From CAVQEK01 sp964596645 (lineage in GTDB: Bacteria; Bacteroidota; Bacteroidia; Cytophagales; Cyclobacteriaceae), in NCBI GenBank assembly GCA_964596645.1, contig CAZQVB010000027.1, forward strand, positions 1 through 58,069: a stretch of DNA of 58,069 bases. The letters are read 5' to 3'. The notes below the pieces were generated by a model, which was given only the letters and a program-made list of their open reading frames with translations, did no database searches and was not told where the DNA came from. Positions 26,322 to 34,967 of the stretch are shown piece by piece. The position numbers and the translations under genes were made by a program. Positions within the stretch are counted from its first letter, which is position 1; every line of letters starts with the position of its first letter.

Positions 26322-27638
26322 TCAAGCACTTTTCAATCGATACGACCGGTCGCCTGTCTGTATATGCGCTCCCAGGGTATTCAGAAGAAAATAAAGTCCG
26401 AAATAGGTGCGGTTTACATACAACGCATCGCGATGACCACGGGCGTTTTTAGAATTTCTTATTTCTTTCATCTTCGATAGGCGCTCGCCCAGAGCATAGA
26501 TCTGCTCAAAGAAGGCGTTGTTGCCAAAGTCGAAGGCATCTTCATGAAATGGCCGGCCGAGCAAGCTGATCAACTCAGTGAACACACTTTTGAAAAGCAC
26601 CTTTTCTTCCGGTGTGTCATTGGCCGATAAGAAGTTCAGGTCGTACAGCCAATGCTCAAGTGCAGCCGGGTCGTGCAGCATGGCCTTGTCGTGTATTTTA
26701 AAATAGCGCTGATAGAAATCTTCCGGAATCACCTTTACGCAGCCAAAATCCAACACTGCTACTGAGCCGTCTGTTCTGAATAGAAAGTTGCCCGGGTGTG
26801 CATCAGCGTGTATCATTTTAAGCACGTGGGTTTGGAAATCGTAAAAATCCCAGATGGCCTGACCTATGCTGTTGCGTACTTCCTGACTCGGATTTTGGGC
26901 CATAAATTCATCCAAATGATGGCCACTAAGCCAATCCATGGTGAGTATTCTTTCAGAAGAAAACTCCGGGTAGTATGTCGGGAAATGAACATTATCCAGA
27001 GCAGCACAGGCCTCGGATATGTCCATCGAGCGTTTCAACTCCAGTTTATAGTCTGTTTCTTCCAGCAGTCGCTGCTCCACTTCCACCATGTAGTGCTCCA
27101 GGTCTGCCTCGCTTACATTGAACAGCCGCTTGGCAAAAGGCTTGGCTATGCGTAAGTCTGAGCTGATGCTTTCTGCCACACCCGGGTACTGAATTTTTAC
27201 GGCAAGTTTTTTACCATTGTAGGTGGCCTGATGCACCTGGCCTATGGAGGCGGCATTGATCGCATTTCTGGTGAAAGTGTCGAAGAGTTCGTCGGGTTGC
27301 TTGCCGAAGTATTTATGAAAAGATTTCACCACCAGCGGATAGGAGAGGGGCGGTGCGCTGTATTGCGCCATCATAAATCGATCTTGATAAGCTTTGGGCA
27401 ATATGCTCCTATCCATGCTCATCATTTGCGCCACTTTTAGCGCACTGCCTTTCAGTTCGCTGAGGGAGTCATAAAGGTCTTCGGCATTTTCTGCATGCAA
27501 CTGGTCGCTGGTGGCATTTTGGTCAAATGCCTTTCTGGTATAATGCCGCACGTAGTTGCCGCCGATCTTAGCGCCGGTTTTCAAAAATTTGGTGGCGCGC
27601 TGTACCTTATTGGTCGGTATGCTTTTTTGCTCCTTCAT
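26322..27638 (-). CDS. AarF/ABC1/UbiB family atypical kinase
   Basis: 438 residues. The ABC1 fold is shown by LKGSALKVAQMMSMD (the KxGQ position reads KVAQ here), AASIGQVHQATYNGKKLAVK with the N-lobe lysine, and ADAHPGNFLFRTDGSVAVLD followed by FGCVKV with the catalytic and metal-binding residues. ABC1 proteins are atypical kinases or ATPases that support quinone lipid biosynthesis or handling. Bacteroidota use menaquinone, so a ubiquinone role is unlikely. No C-terminal membrane helices are evident. One base separates it from the upstream TetR gene and three bases from the downstream TPR lipoprotein gene, so the three form an operon. Confidence 0.92.
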   Translation of the reverse strand: MKEQKSIPTNKVQRATKFLKTGAKIGGNYVRHYTRKAFDQNATSDQLHAENAEDLYDSLSELKGSALKVAQMMSMDRSILPKAYQDRFMMAQYSAPPLSYPLVVKSFHKYFGKQPDELFDTFTRNAINAASIGQVHQATYNGKKLAVKIQYPGVAESISSDLRIAKPFAKRLFNVSEADLEHYMVEVEQRLLEETDYKLELKRSMDISEACAALDNVHFPTYYPEFSSERILTMDWLSGHHLDEFMAQNPSQEVRNSIGQAIWDFYDFQTHVLKMIHADAHPGNFLFRTDGSVAVLDFGCVKVIPEDFYQRYFKIHDKAMLHDPAALEHWLYDLNFLSANDTPEEKVLFKSVFTELISLLGRPFHEDAFDFGNNAFFEQIYALGERLSKMKEIRNSKNARGHRDALYVNRTYFGLYFLLNTLGAHIQTGDRSYRLKSA

Positions 27639-27639
27639 A

Positions 27640-28278
27640 TTATTTTTTTTGAAATAAAAACTTGGTCAGATCGATAAAGGAATCGAGGGAGTTGCTGGTC
27701 ATCAGGTCCATGGAGAAGTTGACGGCTTTTTCTACTGCTACATCGGTTTTCTCAAATCCCTCACTTTGGTCTTTTATCCAATACTTGATCACAAAAATGG
27801 CCTGAAGCCAAAGCAGGTCGGCATATCTATCGGTTACAAATATGCGATTGGCGATTTCTCCGGTGGTCTTGCCTTCTTCCACCAGCGTGGCGGCATAGGC
27901 CGTAAACGCCTCTTTGAAGGGGGAAAGGGAGTCGGGCCAGAATTCCAGCACATGCTCATTCTCAAAGTAAAACCGGAAGAAACTGCGGTGCTCTTTGAGC
28001 ACTTCCAGCAGCGTGTAGTAAAAAGCCAGTAGCTTTTCGCGGATGGTATAGGTGGCGTACACCTCTTCATTCTCCAGCCTGGCCATGGTGTCTTCAAAGC
28101 ATTTCAGCCAAAGCTTGCCTTCAAGATCGACAAAGGATGAAAACTTGTCGTAGAACTCTGCCTCTTTTAAGCCAACTGTTTTGGCAAAATGAAAAACCGA
28201 AACCGGCCTTTTTTCATGTTCTAATAAATACTGAATATATGCTTCAAAGATGCTCGCATTCTGGTCTGCCATTGTCAT
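27640..28278 (-). CDS. TetR-family transcriptional regulator
   Basis: 212 residues. The N-terminus (ASIFEAYIQYLLEHEKRPVS, VFHFAKTVGLKEAEFYDKFS) is a TetR-type helix-turn-helix. The rest is an all-helical ligand-binding domain with WLKCFEDTMARL and several aromatic positions. The first gene of the tetR-aarF-TPR operon, it probably regulates its own transcription. The ligand is unknown. Upstream lies a 95-base gap to the next gene on the same strand. Confidence 0.85.
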   Translation of the reverse strand: MTMADQNASIFEAYIQYLLEHEKRPVSVFHFAKTVGLKEAEFYDKFSSFVDLEGKLWLKCFEDTMARLENEEVYATYTIREKLLAFYYTLLEVLKEHRSFFRFYFENEHVLEFWPDSLSPFKEAFTAYAATLVEEGKTTGEIANRIFVTDRYADLLWLQAIFVIKYWIKDQSEGFEKTDVAVEKAVNFSMDLMTSNSLDSFIDLTKFLFQKK

Positions 28279-28373
28279 TTCTAATTTTGTGCTATAACTG
28301 AGTGTAATACTAAAGGTTGGATGGTAGCAGAAAAAGAAATAACGACGCAGATACCCTGGCAGGTATAAAAGTT

Positions 28374-29303
28374 TTAATGCGCCCGTGCAGGAAGATGTAT
28401 ACCGGCGATCATACAGCGGACACTGCCGCCGCCATAGCGCTCTATGGAGCTGATGTCGCCGGGCAGCAGCCGGCCGAAAGCTGCCAGCGATACACGGTGT
28501 GCAGGCGTGAAGGCGTCGTATGCACTTTGCGACATAATGATGTGCGGCTTGCCTTCAGCGTTGTTTACCTGTATAATGTTGGCCGCAAACTGCTCCATCT
28601 GTGTATGACTGATCTCGATAAGTGCCCGGCCGGTGCCGCGCAGTCGACTGCGCATGGCCTCGCGCTGATTTTCCTCAATGGCCTCGGTGCATACCACGGC
28701 AAAGTCTCTGCCCAGCGACATCATCACATTGGTGTGGTAAATGTCCTGCCCGTGCCTGTCGGTGGCTACAAACCACACCGGCTCATATTTGAATAGCCTG
28801 CAAAGCTGATAAAACAACTCCTTATCCGTGCGCGGCGACTGGTTGGCGTAGGCGGTTTTGTGATCGTGATCGAACACAACGCTTCCTGTGCTTTCGAGGA
28901 AAACGTTTTGCTGCTCTAGGTGTGAATAGTCCTGCACCCGGCCTACCACAAAGTCTTTTTCAATGGTGTCGATCACATCTTTGCGGCGTTCCAGTCGTCG
29001 GTTTGGTGCCATCATCGGGTACAGCACTACGGTGCCATCCGGCATCATCGATATCCAATTGTTGGGAAATAGCGCGTCTGGTGTACGGTCTTTTGGGCTT
29101 TCGTCAAATACATACACCACTATGCCGGCCGACTGCAGCGACGCCACCAGGGCATCGAATTCGGCGCGTGCGTGTCGCAACACGGCCTCCTTGCTTTCGT
29201 CTGTTACCGGTTCCTGAAAGGCATTGGTCTCTGCAGTTTGCTCATTATAACCAAATGTGGAAGGCCTTACCATCACGATGGCCGAGGGTATTTGATTGCT
29301 CAT
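28374..29303 (-). CDS. ctlX: CtlX-type amidinohydrolase (arginine deiminase-related)
   Basis: 309 residues of the guanidine-modifying superfamily. The start (IPSAIVMVRPSTFGYNEQTA) and FPNNWISMMPDGTVVLYPM carry family substrate contacts. HTNVMMSLG near the middle contains the catalytic His, and GGSVRCMIAGIHLP at the end holds the nucleophilic Cys. Close relatives are annotated as citrulline utilization hydrolases (CtlX), which hydrolyse citrulline; others are dimethylarginine dimethylaminohydrolases. The naming is from similarity of motifs only. No arginine pathway gene is adjacent. Confidence 0.85.
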   Translation of the reverse strand: MSNQIPSAIVMVRPSTFGYNEQTAETNAFQEPVTDESKEAVLRHARAEFDALVASLQSAGIVVYVFDESPKDRTPDALFPNNWISMMPDGTVVLYPMMAPNRRLERRKDVIDTIEKDFVVGRVQDYSHLEQQNVFLESTGSVVFDHDHKTAYANQSPRTDKELFYQLCRLFKYEPVWFVATDRHGQDIYHTNVMMSLGRDFAVVCTEAIEENQREAMRSRLRGTGRALIEISHTQMEQFAANIIQVNNAEGKPHIIMSQSAYDAFTPAHRVSLAAFGRLLPGDISSIERYGGGSVRCMIAGIHLPARAH

Positions 29304-29356
29304 ACACTATCCCTGATAAGCAGAAAAAAAATGATCTTGACAAAAAATGGAAATAC

Positions 29357-30700
29357 CTAAAGCGTCGAAAAGTCGAACGTTTCCAGAAATTTGGTCGTGA
29401 AATTACCTGATCTGAATACCGGGTCGTCCATTAGTTTTTTATGAAATGGTATGGTGGTTTTGATGCCTTCAATGATAAACTCCTCCAGCGCCCGCTTCAT
29501 ACGCACTATGCATTCTTCGCGCGAGGTGGCTGTTACGATCAGCTTGGCGATCATGCTGTCGTAGTTGGGCGGTATGGTGTAGCCAGCATATACGTGGCTA
29601 TCTACACGCACACCCTGGCCACCCGGTATGTGCAACGAGGTGATCTTGCCCGGGCTGGGCCTGAAATCTTTGGCCGGATCTTCCGCATTGATGCGGCATT
29701 CCATGGAGAAAAGCTGAGGAAAATAGTTTTTACCCGATATTTTTTCTCCGGCAGCAACTTTTATTTGCTCTTTGATAAGGTCGAAATTGGTGACTTGCTC
29801 CGTGATCGGATGCTCTACCTGTATGCGGGTATTCATTTCCATGAAGTAGAAGTCACCATGCTTGTCGACCAGAAACTCTATGGTGCCTGCCCCTTCATAG
29901 TTGATGGCCGACGCGCCTTTGATGGCTGCGGCACCCATGGCGTCTCTCATTTCGTCATCCACCACGGGCGAGGGGGTCTCTTCCACAAGCTTCTGATGGC
30001 GTCGCTGTATAGAGCAGTCGCGCTCGGAGAGGTGGCACACTGTGCCGTATTGGTCGCCCACTACCTGTATTTCTACATGGCGGGGCTCTTCCACAAATTT
30101 TTCAAGATACAGTCCGTTGTTGCCAAAGGCAGCACCGGCTTCCATGCGTGCGGCATCCCAGCCTTTTTTAAATTCTCCTTCATCTTTCACAATGCGCATA
30201 CCCTTGCCACCACCACCGGCAGTTGCTTTCAGTATGACCGGGTAGCCAATCTTTTTGGACAACCTGAGCCCTTCTTCAATAGACTCGATTAGACCATCGG
30301 AGCCGGGTACGGTGGGTACACCCGCGTTGCGCATGGTTTCTTTTGCAGTGATCTTGTCGCCCATCTTCCGGATCATCTCCGGCTTTGGCCCTATAAATTT
30401 GATGTTGTACTCTTCGCAGACTCTGGAGAACTCGGCGTTCTCGGCCAGAAAACCATAGCCCGGATGTATGGCATCGGCATTGGTTATTTCGGCAGCGGCT
30501 ATTATGTTGGGAATGTTGAGATAGGAGGTGCCGCTTGGTGCCGGGCCAATGCATACAGCCTCATCGGCAAATCGAACGTGCAGGCTTTCGCGATCGGCAG
30601 TGGAGTAAACAGCTACCGTGCGTATGCCCATTTCGCGGCATGTACGTATAATGCGCAGGGCGATTTCGCCCCTGTTGGCAATCAGAATTTTTTTGAACAC
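29357..30700 (-). CDS. accC: Acetyl-CoA carboxylase, biotin carboxylase subunit
   Basis: 447 residues if translation begins at the GTG at 30700 (MFKKILIANRGEIALRI), which matches family N-termini. A longer frame from 30745 would overlap the accB stop and adds an unlikely leader. AccC carboxylates biotin on AccB with ATP and bicarbonate. The biotin carboxylase N-domain, the ATP-grasp glycine loop KATAGGGGKGMRIV, the EKFVEEPRHVEIQV and MNTRIQVEHPITEQVT motifs and the C-terminal domain are complete. It follows accB by 28 bases. The subunits AccA and AccD are not in the window. Confidence 0.95.
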   Translation of the reverse strand: MFKKILIANRGEIALRIIRTCREMGIRTVAVYSTADRESLHVRFADEAVCIGPAPSGTSYLNIPNIIAAAEITNADAIHPGYGFLAENAEFSRVCEEYNIKFIGPKPEMIRKMGDKITAKETMRNAGVPTVPGSDGLIESIEEGLRLSKKIGYPVILKATAGGGGKGMRIVKDEGEFKKGWDAARMEAGAAFGNNGLYLEKFVEEPRHVEIQVVGDQYGTVCHLSERDCSIQRRHQKLVEETPSPVVDDEMRDAMGAAAIKGASAINYEGAGTIEFLVDKHGDFYFMEMNTRIQVEHPITEQVTNFDLIKEQIKVAAGEKISGKNYFPQLFSMECRINAEDPAKDFRPSPGKITSLHIPGGQGVRVDSHVYAGYTIPPNYDSMIAKLIVTATSREECIVRMKRALEEFIIEGIKTTIPFHKKLMDDPVFRSGNFTTKFLETFDFSTL

Positions 30701-30728
30701 AGCAATCGGATTTTTGGGTGCTACAGAA

Positions 30729-31205
30729 TTAAGAAGGGTCAACAAGGAACAGTGGTTGGTCGAACTCTACGGGAGATGAGTTGTCGACCAGTATTTTTAC
30801 CACTTTGCCCGATACCTCAGATTCTATTTCATTGAATAGCTTCATGGCTTCGATGATGCACACGGTCTGGCCGGCTTTCACCTGGTCTCCGACCGATAAG
30901 AACGGTGCAGACTCTGGGTTGGGGCTTTCGTAAAATGTGCCGATCATGGGCGACTTAATGGGGATGTACTTGCTTTGACTCTCTGGTTTGGATTGGGCGG
31001 GTTGTTCTGTATGATCGGAGGCAGGCTTCATCCGATTTTTGTCTGAATGAAAATCATTCGCATTTTCCTGACTATCTGATTTGACGGACTGGGAGGCGGA
31101 ATTTTTTCGTACTGATATTTTAAACTCCGGTGTCTCTATGTTCACTTCATCCAAATCGGATTGGGATATAAAATCGATGAGATCCCTTATTTCTTTTGCT
31201 TTCAT
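30729..31205 (-). CDS. accB: Acetyl-CoA carboxylase biotin carboxyl carrier protein
   Basis: 158 residues. The N-terminus (MKAKEIRDLIDFISQSDLDE) is the AccB multimerisation helix region. A polar, charge-rich linker covers about 36-80. The C-terminal lipoyl-like domain (about 82-158) holds EAMKLFNEIES, whose lysine is biotinylated. AccB carries carboxybiotin from AccC to the carboxyltransferase for fatty-acid synthesis. It is followed by accC and preceded by efp, a common order in Bacteroidota, although 298 bases separate it from efp. Confidence 0.96.
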   Translation of the reverse strand: MKAKEIRDLIDFISQSDLDEVNIETPEFKISVRKNSASQSVKSDSQENANDFHSDKNRMKPASDHTEQPAQSKPESQSKYIPIKSPMIGTFYESPNPESAPFLSVGDQVKAGQTVCIIEAMKLFNEIESEVSGKVVKILVDNSSPVEFDQPLFLVDPS

Positions 31206-31503
31206 TGTTGTGCGTTTAATTTAAAGTAAGTCTCACTGTAGCCCCCGGGGCGAAATTTATTGATGCTTCATCAGCGTGCTTAGATCATTATCAGACCCAC
31301 AGCACATAAATATTTTTGTACGCCTCACATCATCTGCAAAAGCAGCCGCTCGGCCGAACGATTTGCTTTTTTGATTGGTCGCCGTCAGACGCAGGCATTG
31401 CCATACAGCTTATCAATTGAAAAATGTAAAATATGTTCAGCCCCGACTAAGGCCAAAAGGCCTGACAGCGCTCCATAATAGCAATAATTACTGAAATGAC
31501 AAT

Positions 31504-32070
31504 CTATTTCTTCACTCTTTCATAATAAGTACCCGTGCGTGTATCGATCCTGATTTTCTCATCCTGATCGATAAACAAGGGCACCTGAATGACGGCTCCC
31601 GTCTCTAAAGTGGCGGGTTTGGTGGTGTTGGTGGCGGTATCGCCTTTGATGCCGGGCTCTGTATATGTCACCAGCAATTCTACAAATTGCGGCAACTCCA
31701 CACTCAGCGGGCGCTCTGTTTCGGCATGATACACCACTTCCACTTCCTGCCCTTCCTTCATCAGTTCATGCCACTGCACCAGGTCTTCCGAAAGACTCAC
31801 CTGCTCGAAAGTGCCGCTGTCCATAAAGTGAAAGCCGAGGTCGTCTTTGTACAGGTATTGATGCGGTCGGCGCTCTATGCGTGCGGTGGTCACTTTTACG
31901 CCAGAGTTGAAGGTGTTGTCGATTACTTTGCCTGTGGTGAGGCTCTTGAGTTTGGTGCGCACAAATGCGCCACCTTTGCCGGGTTTCACATGTTGAAATT
32001 CAACAATGGTATACAGGTCATTATTGAATTCCAGACAAAGCCCGTTTTTAAAGTCTGCGGTCGAAGCCAT
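31504..32070 (-). CDS. efp: Translation elongation factor P
   Basis: 188 residues. EF-P binds ribosomes stalled on polyproline and speeds peptide-bond formation. The N-terminal KOW-like domain has VKPGKGGAFVRTKLK; the tip lysine is K32 in PGKGGA. OB-type domains II and III follow with FMDSGTFEQVSL and the C-terminal GDTATNTTKPATLETGAVIQ and IDTRTGTYYERVKK. No epmA or earP gene is in view. It lies between rpmF and accB; a terminator separates it from rpmF. Confidence 0.97.
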   Translation of the reverse strand: MASTADFKNGLCLEFNNDLYTIVEFQHVKPGKGGAFVRTKLKSLTTGKVIDNTFNSGVKVTTARIERRPHQYLYKDDLGFHFMDSGTFEQVSLSEDLVQWHELMKEGQEVEVVYHAETERPLSVELPQFVELLVTYTEPGIKGDTATNTTKPATLETGAVIQVPLFIDQDEKIRIDTRTGTYYERVKK

Positions 32071-32206
32071 GTTCTGTCAGTACAAAAATATGTAAGGATA
32101 TGCTGTGGTAAAATGGTAGTGGCTATGGAGCCACGGTGGCAGATCGAGCCTTTATTTATAAAGCTTTGATACTGCCCGAAGGTATCAGATGCGGGAGACC
32201 GCCAAA

Positions 32207-32228
32207 CAAAAAGGGGGAATTTCCCCCT
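32207..32228 (-). terminator. Rho-independent terminator after rpmF
   Basis: On the minus strand AGGGGGAA and TTCCCCCT arms pair around one base, followed by TTTTT then GTTTGG. It begins eight bases after the rpmF stop. It should separate rpmF from efp transcription, though readthrough is possible. A second small stem, TGATAC/GTATCA, lies at 32167-32187. Confidence 0.85.
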
Positions 32229-32235
32229 GCGTTGT

Positions 32236-32427
32236 TTAAACCAAAACCTCTTTTTCCATCACCACTTTGCCTTTGTAGTAAAGCTTGCCTTCGTGCCAGT
32301 GTGCACGGTGAGGCAAGTGGTATTCGCCTGTGCTGGGGCATACCACCAGGTTCTTTTCCCTTATTTTCACATGCGTACGACGCTTGTCTCTGCGGGTTCT
32401 TGAGGTCTTTCTTTTAGGATGTGCCAT
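32236..32427 (-). CDS. rpmF: 50S ribosomal protein L32 (bL32)
   Basis: 63 residues, the usual length for bL32. MAHPKRKTSRTRRDKRRTHV is the basic N-terminus that binds 23S rRNA, followed by VVCPSTGEYHLPHRAHW. Only one cysteine of the zinc-ribbon positions is present, so this looks like the zinc-free variant. It follows the DUF177 gene by 12 bases and is followed by a terminator. Confidence 0.97.
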   Translation of the reverse strand: MAHPKRKTSRTRRDKRRTHVKIREKNLVVCPSTGEYHLPHRAHWHEGKLYYKGKVVMEKEVLV

Positions 32428-32439
32428 CGTATTATTTTT

Positions 32440-32964
32440 TTATTTCTGTTCTTTTTTAAGGTTTTTTAATGCTTCCCACCGGGGGTCCGGCGTTTCGTCT
32501 TCCTGAGGTGCCTGCTCTCCTGTAGAGTACACCAGGTCTTCGCCTTCTTCGTCGGGGTCAAACCTTGGGTGCAGCCTTTTCAAAGGAATAGACACCGCCA
32601 CAAACTCATATATATACTCCGCCACATTGATAGCCATCGCATTGGCGGGAATAATCTCAAATTCTTCTGAAACCGTTTCGGCTTCATCTCCATACTTCAG
32701 TATAAGGTGCTCCTGTATCGCCACCGGATGCATGAAGGTATCCAGACTGCGGTCGCAGGTGAGCTGTACCTGGCCTTTTATGTCAAAATTGAGCTCGATA
32801 AAGGTATCCTGCTTGTCCAGCTTCAATGCCACAGACAGCGCTCCCTGGTTCACCAGGTCCTGATCAAATTCTGCAAAGAACGCATCGCCGATGGTGTAGT
32901 CGTACTGATAAACACCCGGCTTAAGCTTGAATATGTCGATGTGGAACTCGTCCAAAATACGCAT
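32440..32964 (-). CDS. DUF177 (YceD-type) protein
   Basis: 174 residues. The core contains ALSVALKLDKQDTFIELNFD and IKGQVQLTCDRSLDTF with the family cysteine, and the tail has PIKRLHP-like and acidic stretches (DPDEEGEDLVY, APQEDETPDPRWEALKNLKK). DUF177 proteins lie upstream of rpmF in most bacteria and are linked to 23S rRNA accumulation and 50S assembly. Coexpression with rpmF fits that. The gene is 12 bases before rpmF and 66 bases after pdxA. Confidence 0.9.
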   Translation of the reverse strand: MRILDEFHIDIFKLKPGVYQYDYTIGDAFFAEFDQDLVNQGALSVALKLDKQDTFIELNFDIKGQVQLTCDRSLDTFMHPVAIQEHLILKYGDEAETVSEEFEIIPANAMAINVAEYIYEFVAVSIPLKRLHPRFDPDEEGEDLVYSTGEQAPQEDETPDPRWEALKNLKKEQK

Positions 32965-33030
32965 GGAAATAGCCCTTTTCTCAATTGGTCGGCAAAGGTA
33001 GCGATATTACACTATTTACAAAAATGAAAA

Positions 33031-34071
33031 TCAGAGGGAAATTTCTTCCTTCATCAGATTTTTGAACCGCACAATATTGGCCGCCATGTACATGGCCTCG
33101 CGCATAGATTCCGGGTTGGCTACGTTTTTCCCGGCTATGGTATAAGCCGTGCCATGATCGGGTGAGGTACGCACTTTGGGTATGCCGGCCGTGTAGTTCA
33201 CGCCATTTTCGAAGTGCAGCAGCTTGAAGGGTATGAGTCCCTGATCGTGGTACATAGCCAGTATGCCGTCTACTTTTTCGTGCTGCAATGCACCAAAAAA
33301 GCCGTCGGAAGGATAGGGACCAAACACCAAGTGGCCTTTTCGCCGGTACTCTGTCAGTACAGGTTCTATCACATTTTTTTCTTCATCGCCCAGCAGACCG
33401 TCTTCTCCCGCGTGGGGGTTGAGCCCGAGCACGGCAATGCGCGGTTTTTCCAATCCAAAATCCTCCTTGAGTGCCTTGATCATCACGTTCAGCTTTTTCT
33501 CTATCAGCCCCTTGGTGATGGCTCCCGGCACATCTTTGAGTGCCATATGGTCTGTCACCAGCCCCACCTTCAATTCTTCCGACACCATCATCATGAGGCT
33601 GTGCTCCACGCCAAATTTTTTAGTGATGTACTCCGTATGGCCGATAAACTTGAATTGCTCACTTTGTATGTTGTTTTTATTGATGGGCGCTGTAACAAGC
33701 GCATCGATATGGCCGCTGATGAGGTCGGCCATGGCCTGCTCCAAAGCCAGCAATGCACACTTGCCGCCTTCGGCAGTTTCTTGACCGGCTTTTATTTCTA
33801 TCATTTCCTGCCAGCAGTTCACCACATTTATACGCCGGGGGTGCAGGGGTGTTCCGGGTTTCGACTGGCTGTATTGGAAGTCGTCCATCTGAAACATCTT
33901 TCTGTAAAAAGACAGCACCTTGGTAGAGCCGTATATCACTGGGGTAAATAAGCTGAGAATGCGTGGGTCTTCCAGCGCTTTGATCACCACCTCCGGTCCG
34001 ATGCCGTTGATGTCGCCCAGCGTGATGCCGATGATGGGTTTATTGTTTTGCTTTTGATCTTCCGCTTGCAT
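33031..34071 (-). CDS. pdxA: 4-hydroxythreonine-4-phosphate dehydrogenase
   Basis: 346 residues. PdxA oxidises 4-phosphohydroxy-L-threonine with NAD in pyridoxal-phosphate synthesis; its product condenses with deoxyxylulose 5-phosphate through PdxJ. Family blocks: IGITLGDINGIGPEVVIKAL at the start, VTAPINKNNIQ, FIGHTEYITKKF with the metal-binding His, LGLNPHAGEDGLLGDEE, and MYHDQGLIPFKLLHFENGVN and PDHGTAYTIAG. Complete and of normal length. First gene of the pdxA-DUF177-rpmF unit and divergent from rsmA across 110 bases. Confidence 0.97.
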   Translation of the reverse strand: MQAEDQKQNNKPIIGITLGDINGIGPEVVIKALEDPRILSLFTPVIYGSTKVLSFYRKMFQMDDFQYSQSKPGTPLHPRRINVVNCWQEMIEIKAGQETAEGGKCALLALEQAMADLISGHIDALVTAPINKNNIQSEQFKFIGHTEYITKKFGVEHSLMMMVSEELKVGLVTDHMALKDVPGAITKGLIEKKLNVMIKALKEDFGLEKPRIAVLGLNPHAGEDGLLGDEEKNVIEPVLTEYRRKGHLVFGPYPSDGFFGALQHEKVDGILAMYHDQGLIPFKLLHFENGVNYTAGIPKVRTSPDHGTAYTIAGKNVANPESMREAMYMAANIVRFKNLMKEEISL

Positions 34072-34181
34072 ATGGAGCCGTGTTTATAAAAATTGTCATT
34101 GAGCCCGGGGCTTAAAAAGGTGATTTTGGTTTAAGGCTTGAATCCGCGCAATTTAAAGGTTTTTTTATAGAGATTTGTCGT

Positions 34182-34967
34182 ATGACCTCCGTACGACCAA
34201 AAAAGCGCCTGGGCCAACATTTCCTGCGCGACGAAAACATAGCAAAAAAAATAGTGAGCAGCCTTACGCTCCCTCATGGCTGCCGGTCGGTGGTAGAGGT
34301 AGGGCCGGGTACAGGAGTGCTCACGCGCCATTTGCTGCAGAGGCAGGAGGTGGCACTGCTGCTGGTGGAGGTAGATGGCGAGTCTGTGGATTATCTCAAA
34401 ACCCACTTCGCCAGCGATGACTTCGCACTGCTGCAGGCTGATTTTTTACAATTGTCGCGGCAGCAGTTACCAGAGGCATGTTTTGCCCTTATTGGAAATT
34501 TCCCATACAACATATCCAGCCAGATCTTTTTCAAGCTACTCACCCTGCGCGATGACGTGCCGGAGGTGGTGTGCATGATACAGCGCGAAGTGGCGGAGCG
34601 TCTGGCGTCGCCGCCGGGCAGCAAGGCCTATGGCATATTGAGCGTGCTGCTACAGGCTTATTATCATATAGAGTTGCTCTTTAAAGTATCGCCGGGTGTT
34701 TTCTATCCACCGCCCAAGGTGGAGTCGGCCGTCATACGCCTGGTGCGCAATGAGCGCAAGAAGCTTTCATGCGATGAAGCGCTTTTTGTAAGGGTGGTGA
34801 AGCAGTCATTTCAAAACCGCCGCAAGACCTTGCGCAATGCGCTAAAACCAATAAATTTGCCGGCAGAACTGCGCGAAGACCCGATGATGGGGCTACGTGC
34901 CGAGCAGCTTTCCGTCGAGGATTTTATCCATCTCACCACACAATTCGAAGCCCATTGGAAAACGTAA
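34182..34967 (+). CDS. rsmA: 16S rRNA (adenine(1518)-N6/adenine(1519)-N6)-dimethyltransferase
   Basis: 261 residues. RsmA (KsgA) dimethylates A1518 and A1519 in the 3' end of 16S rRNA late in 30S assembly. KKRLGQHFLRDENIAKKIV opens the protein, VEVGPGTGVLTRHLL is the SAM-binding motif I, and NFPYNIS is the catalytic motif IV in its Bacteroidota variant (NFPYN rather than NLPYN). The C-terminal helical domain is complete (QSFQNRRKTLRNAL). The 3' end overlaps the mgtE frame by 13 bases. Confidence 0.96.
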   Translation: MTSVRPKKRLGQHFLRDENIAKKIVSSLTLPHGCRSVVEVGPGTGVLTRHLLQRQEVALLLVEVDGESVDYLKTHFASDDFALLQADFLQLSRQQLPEACFALIGNFPYNISSQIFFKLLTLRDDVPEVVCMIQREVAERLASPPGSKAYGILSVLLQAYYHIELLFKVSPGVFYPPPKVESAVIRLVRNERKKLSCDEALFVRVVKQSFQNRRKTLRNALKPINLPAELREDPMMGLRAEQLSVEDFIHLTTQFEAHWKT

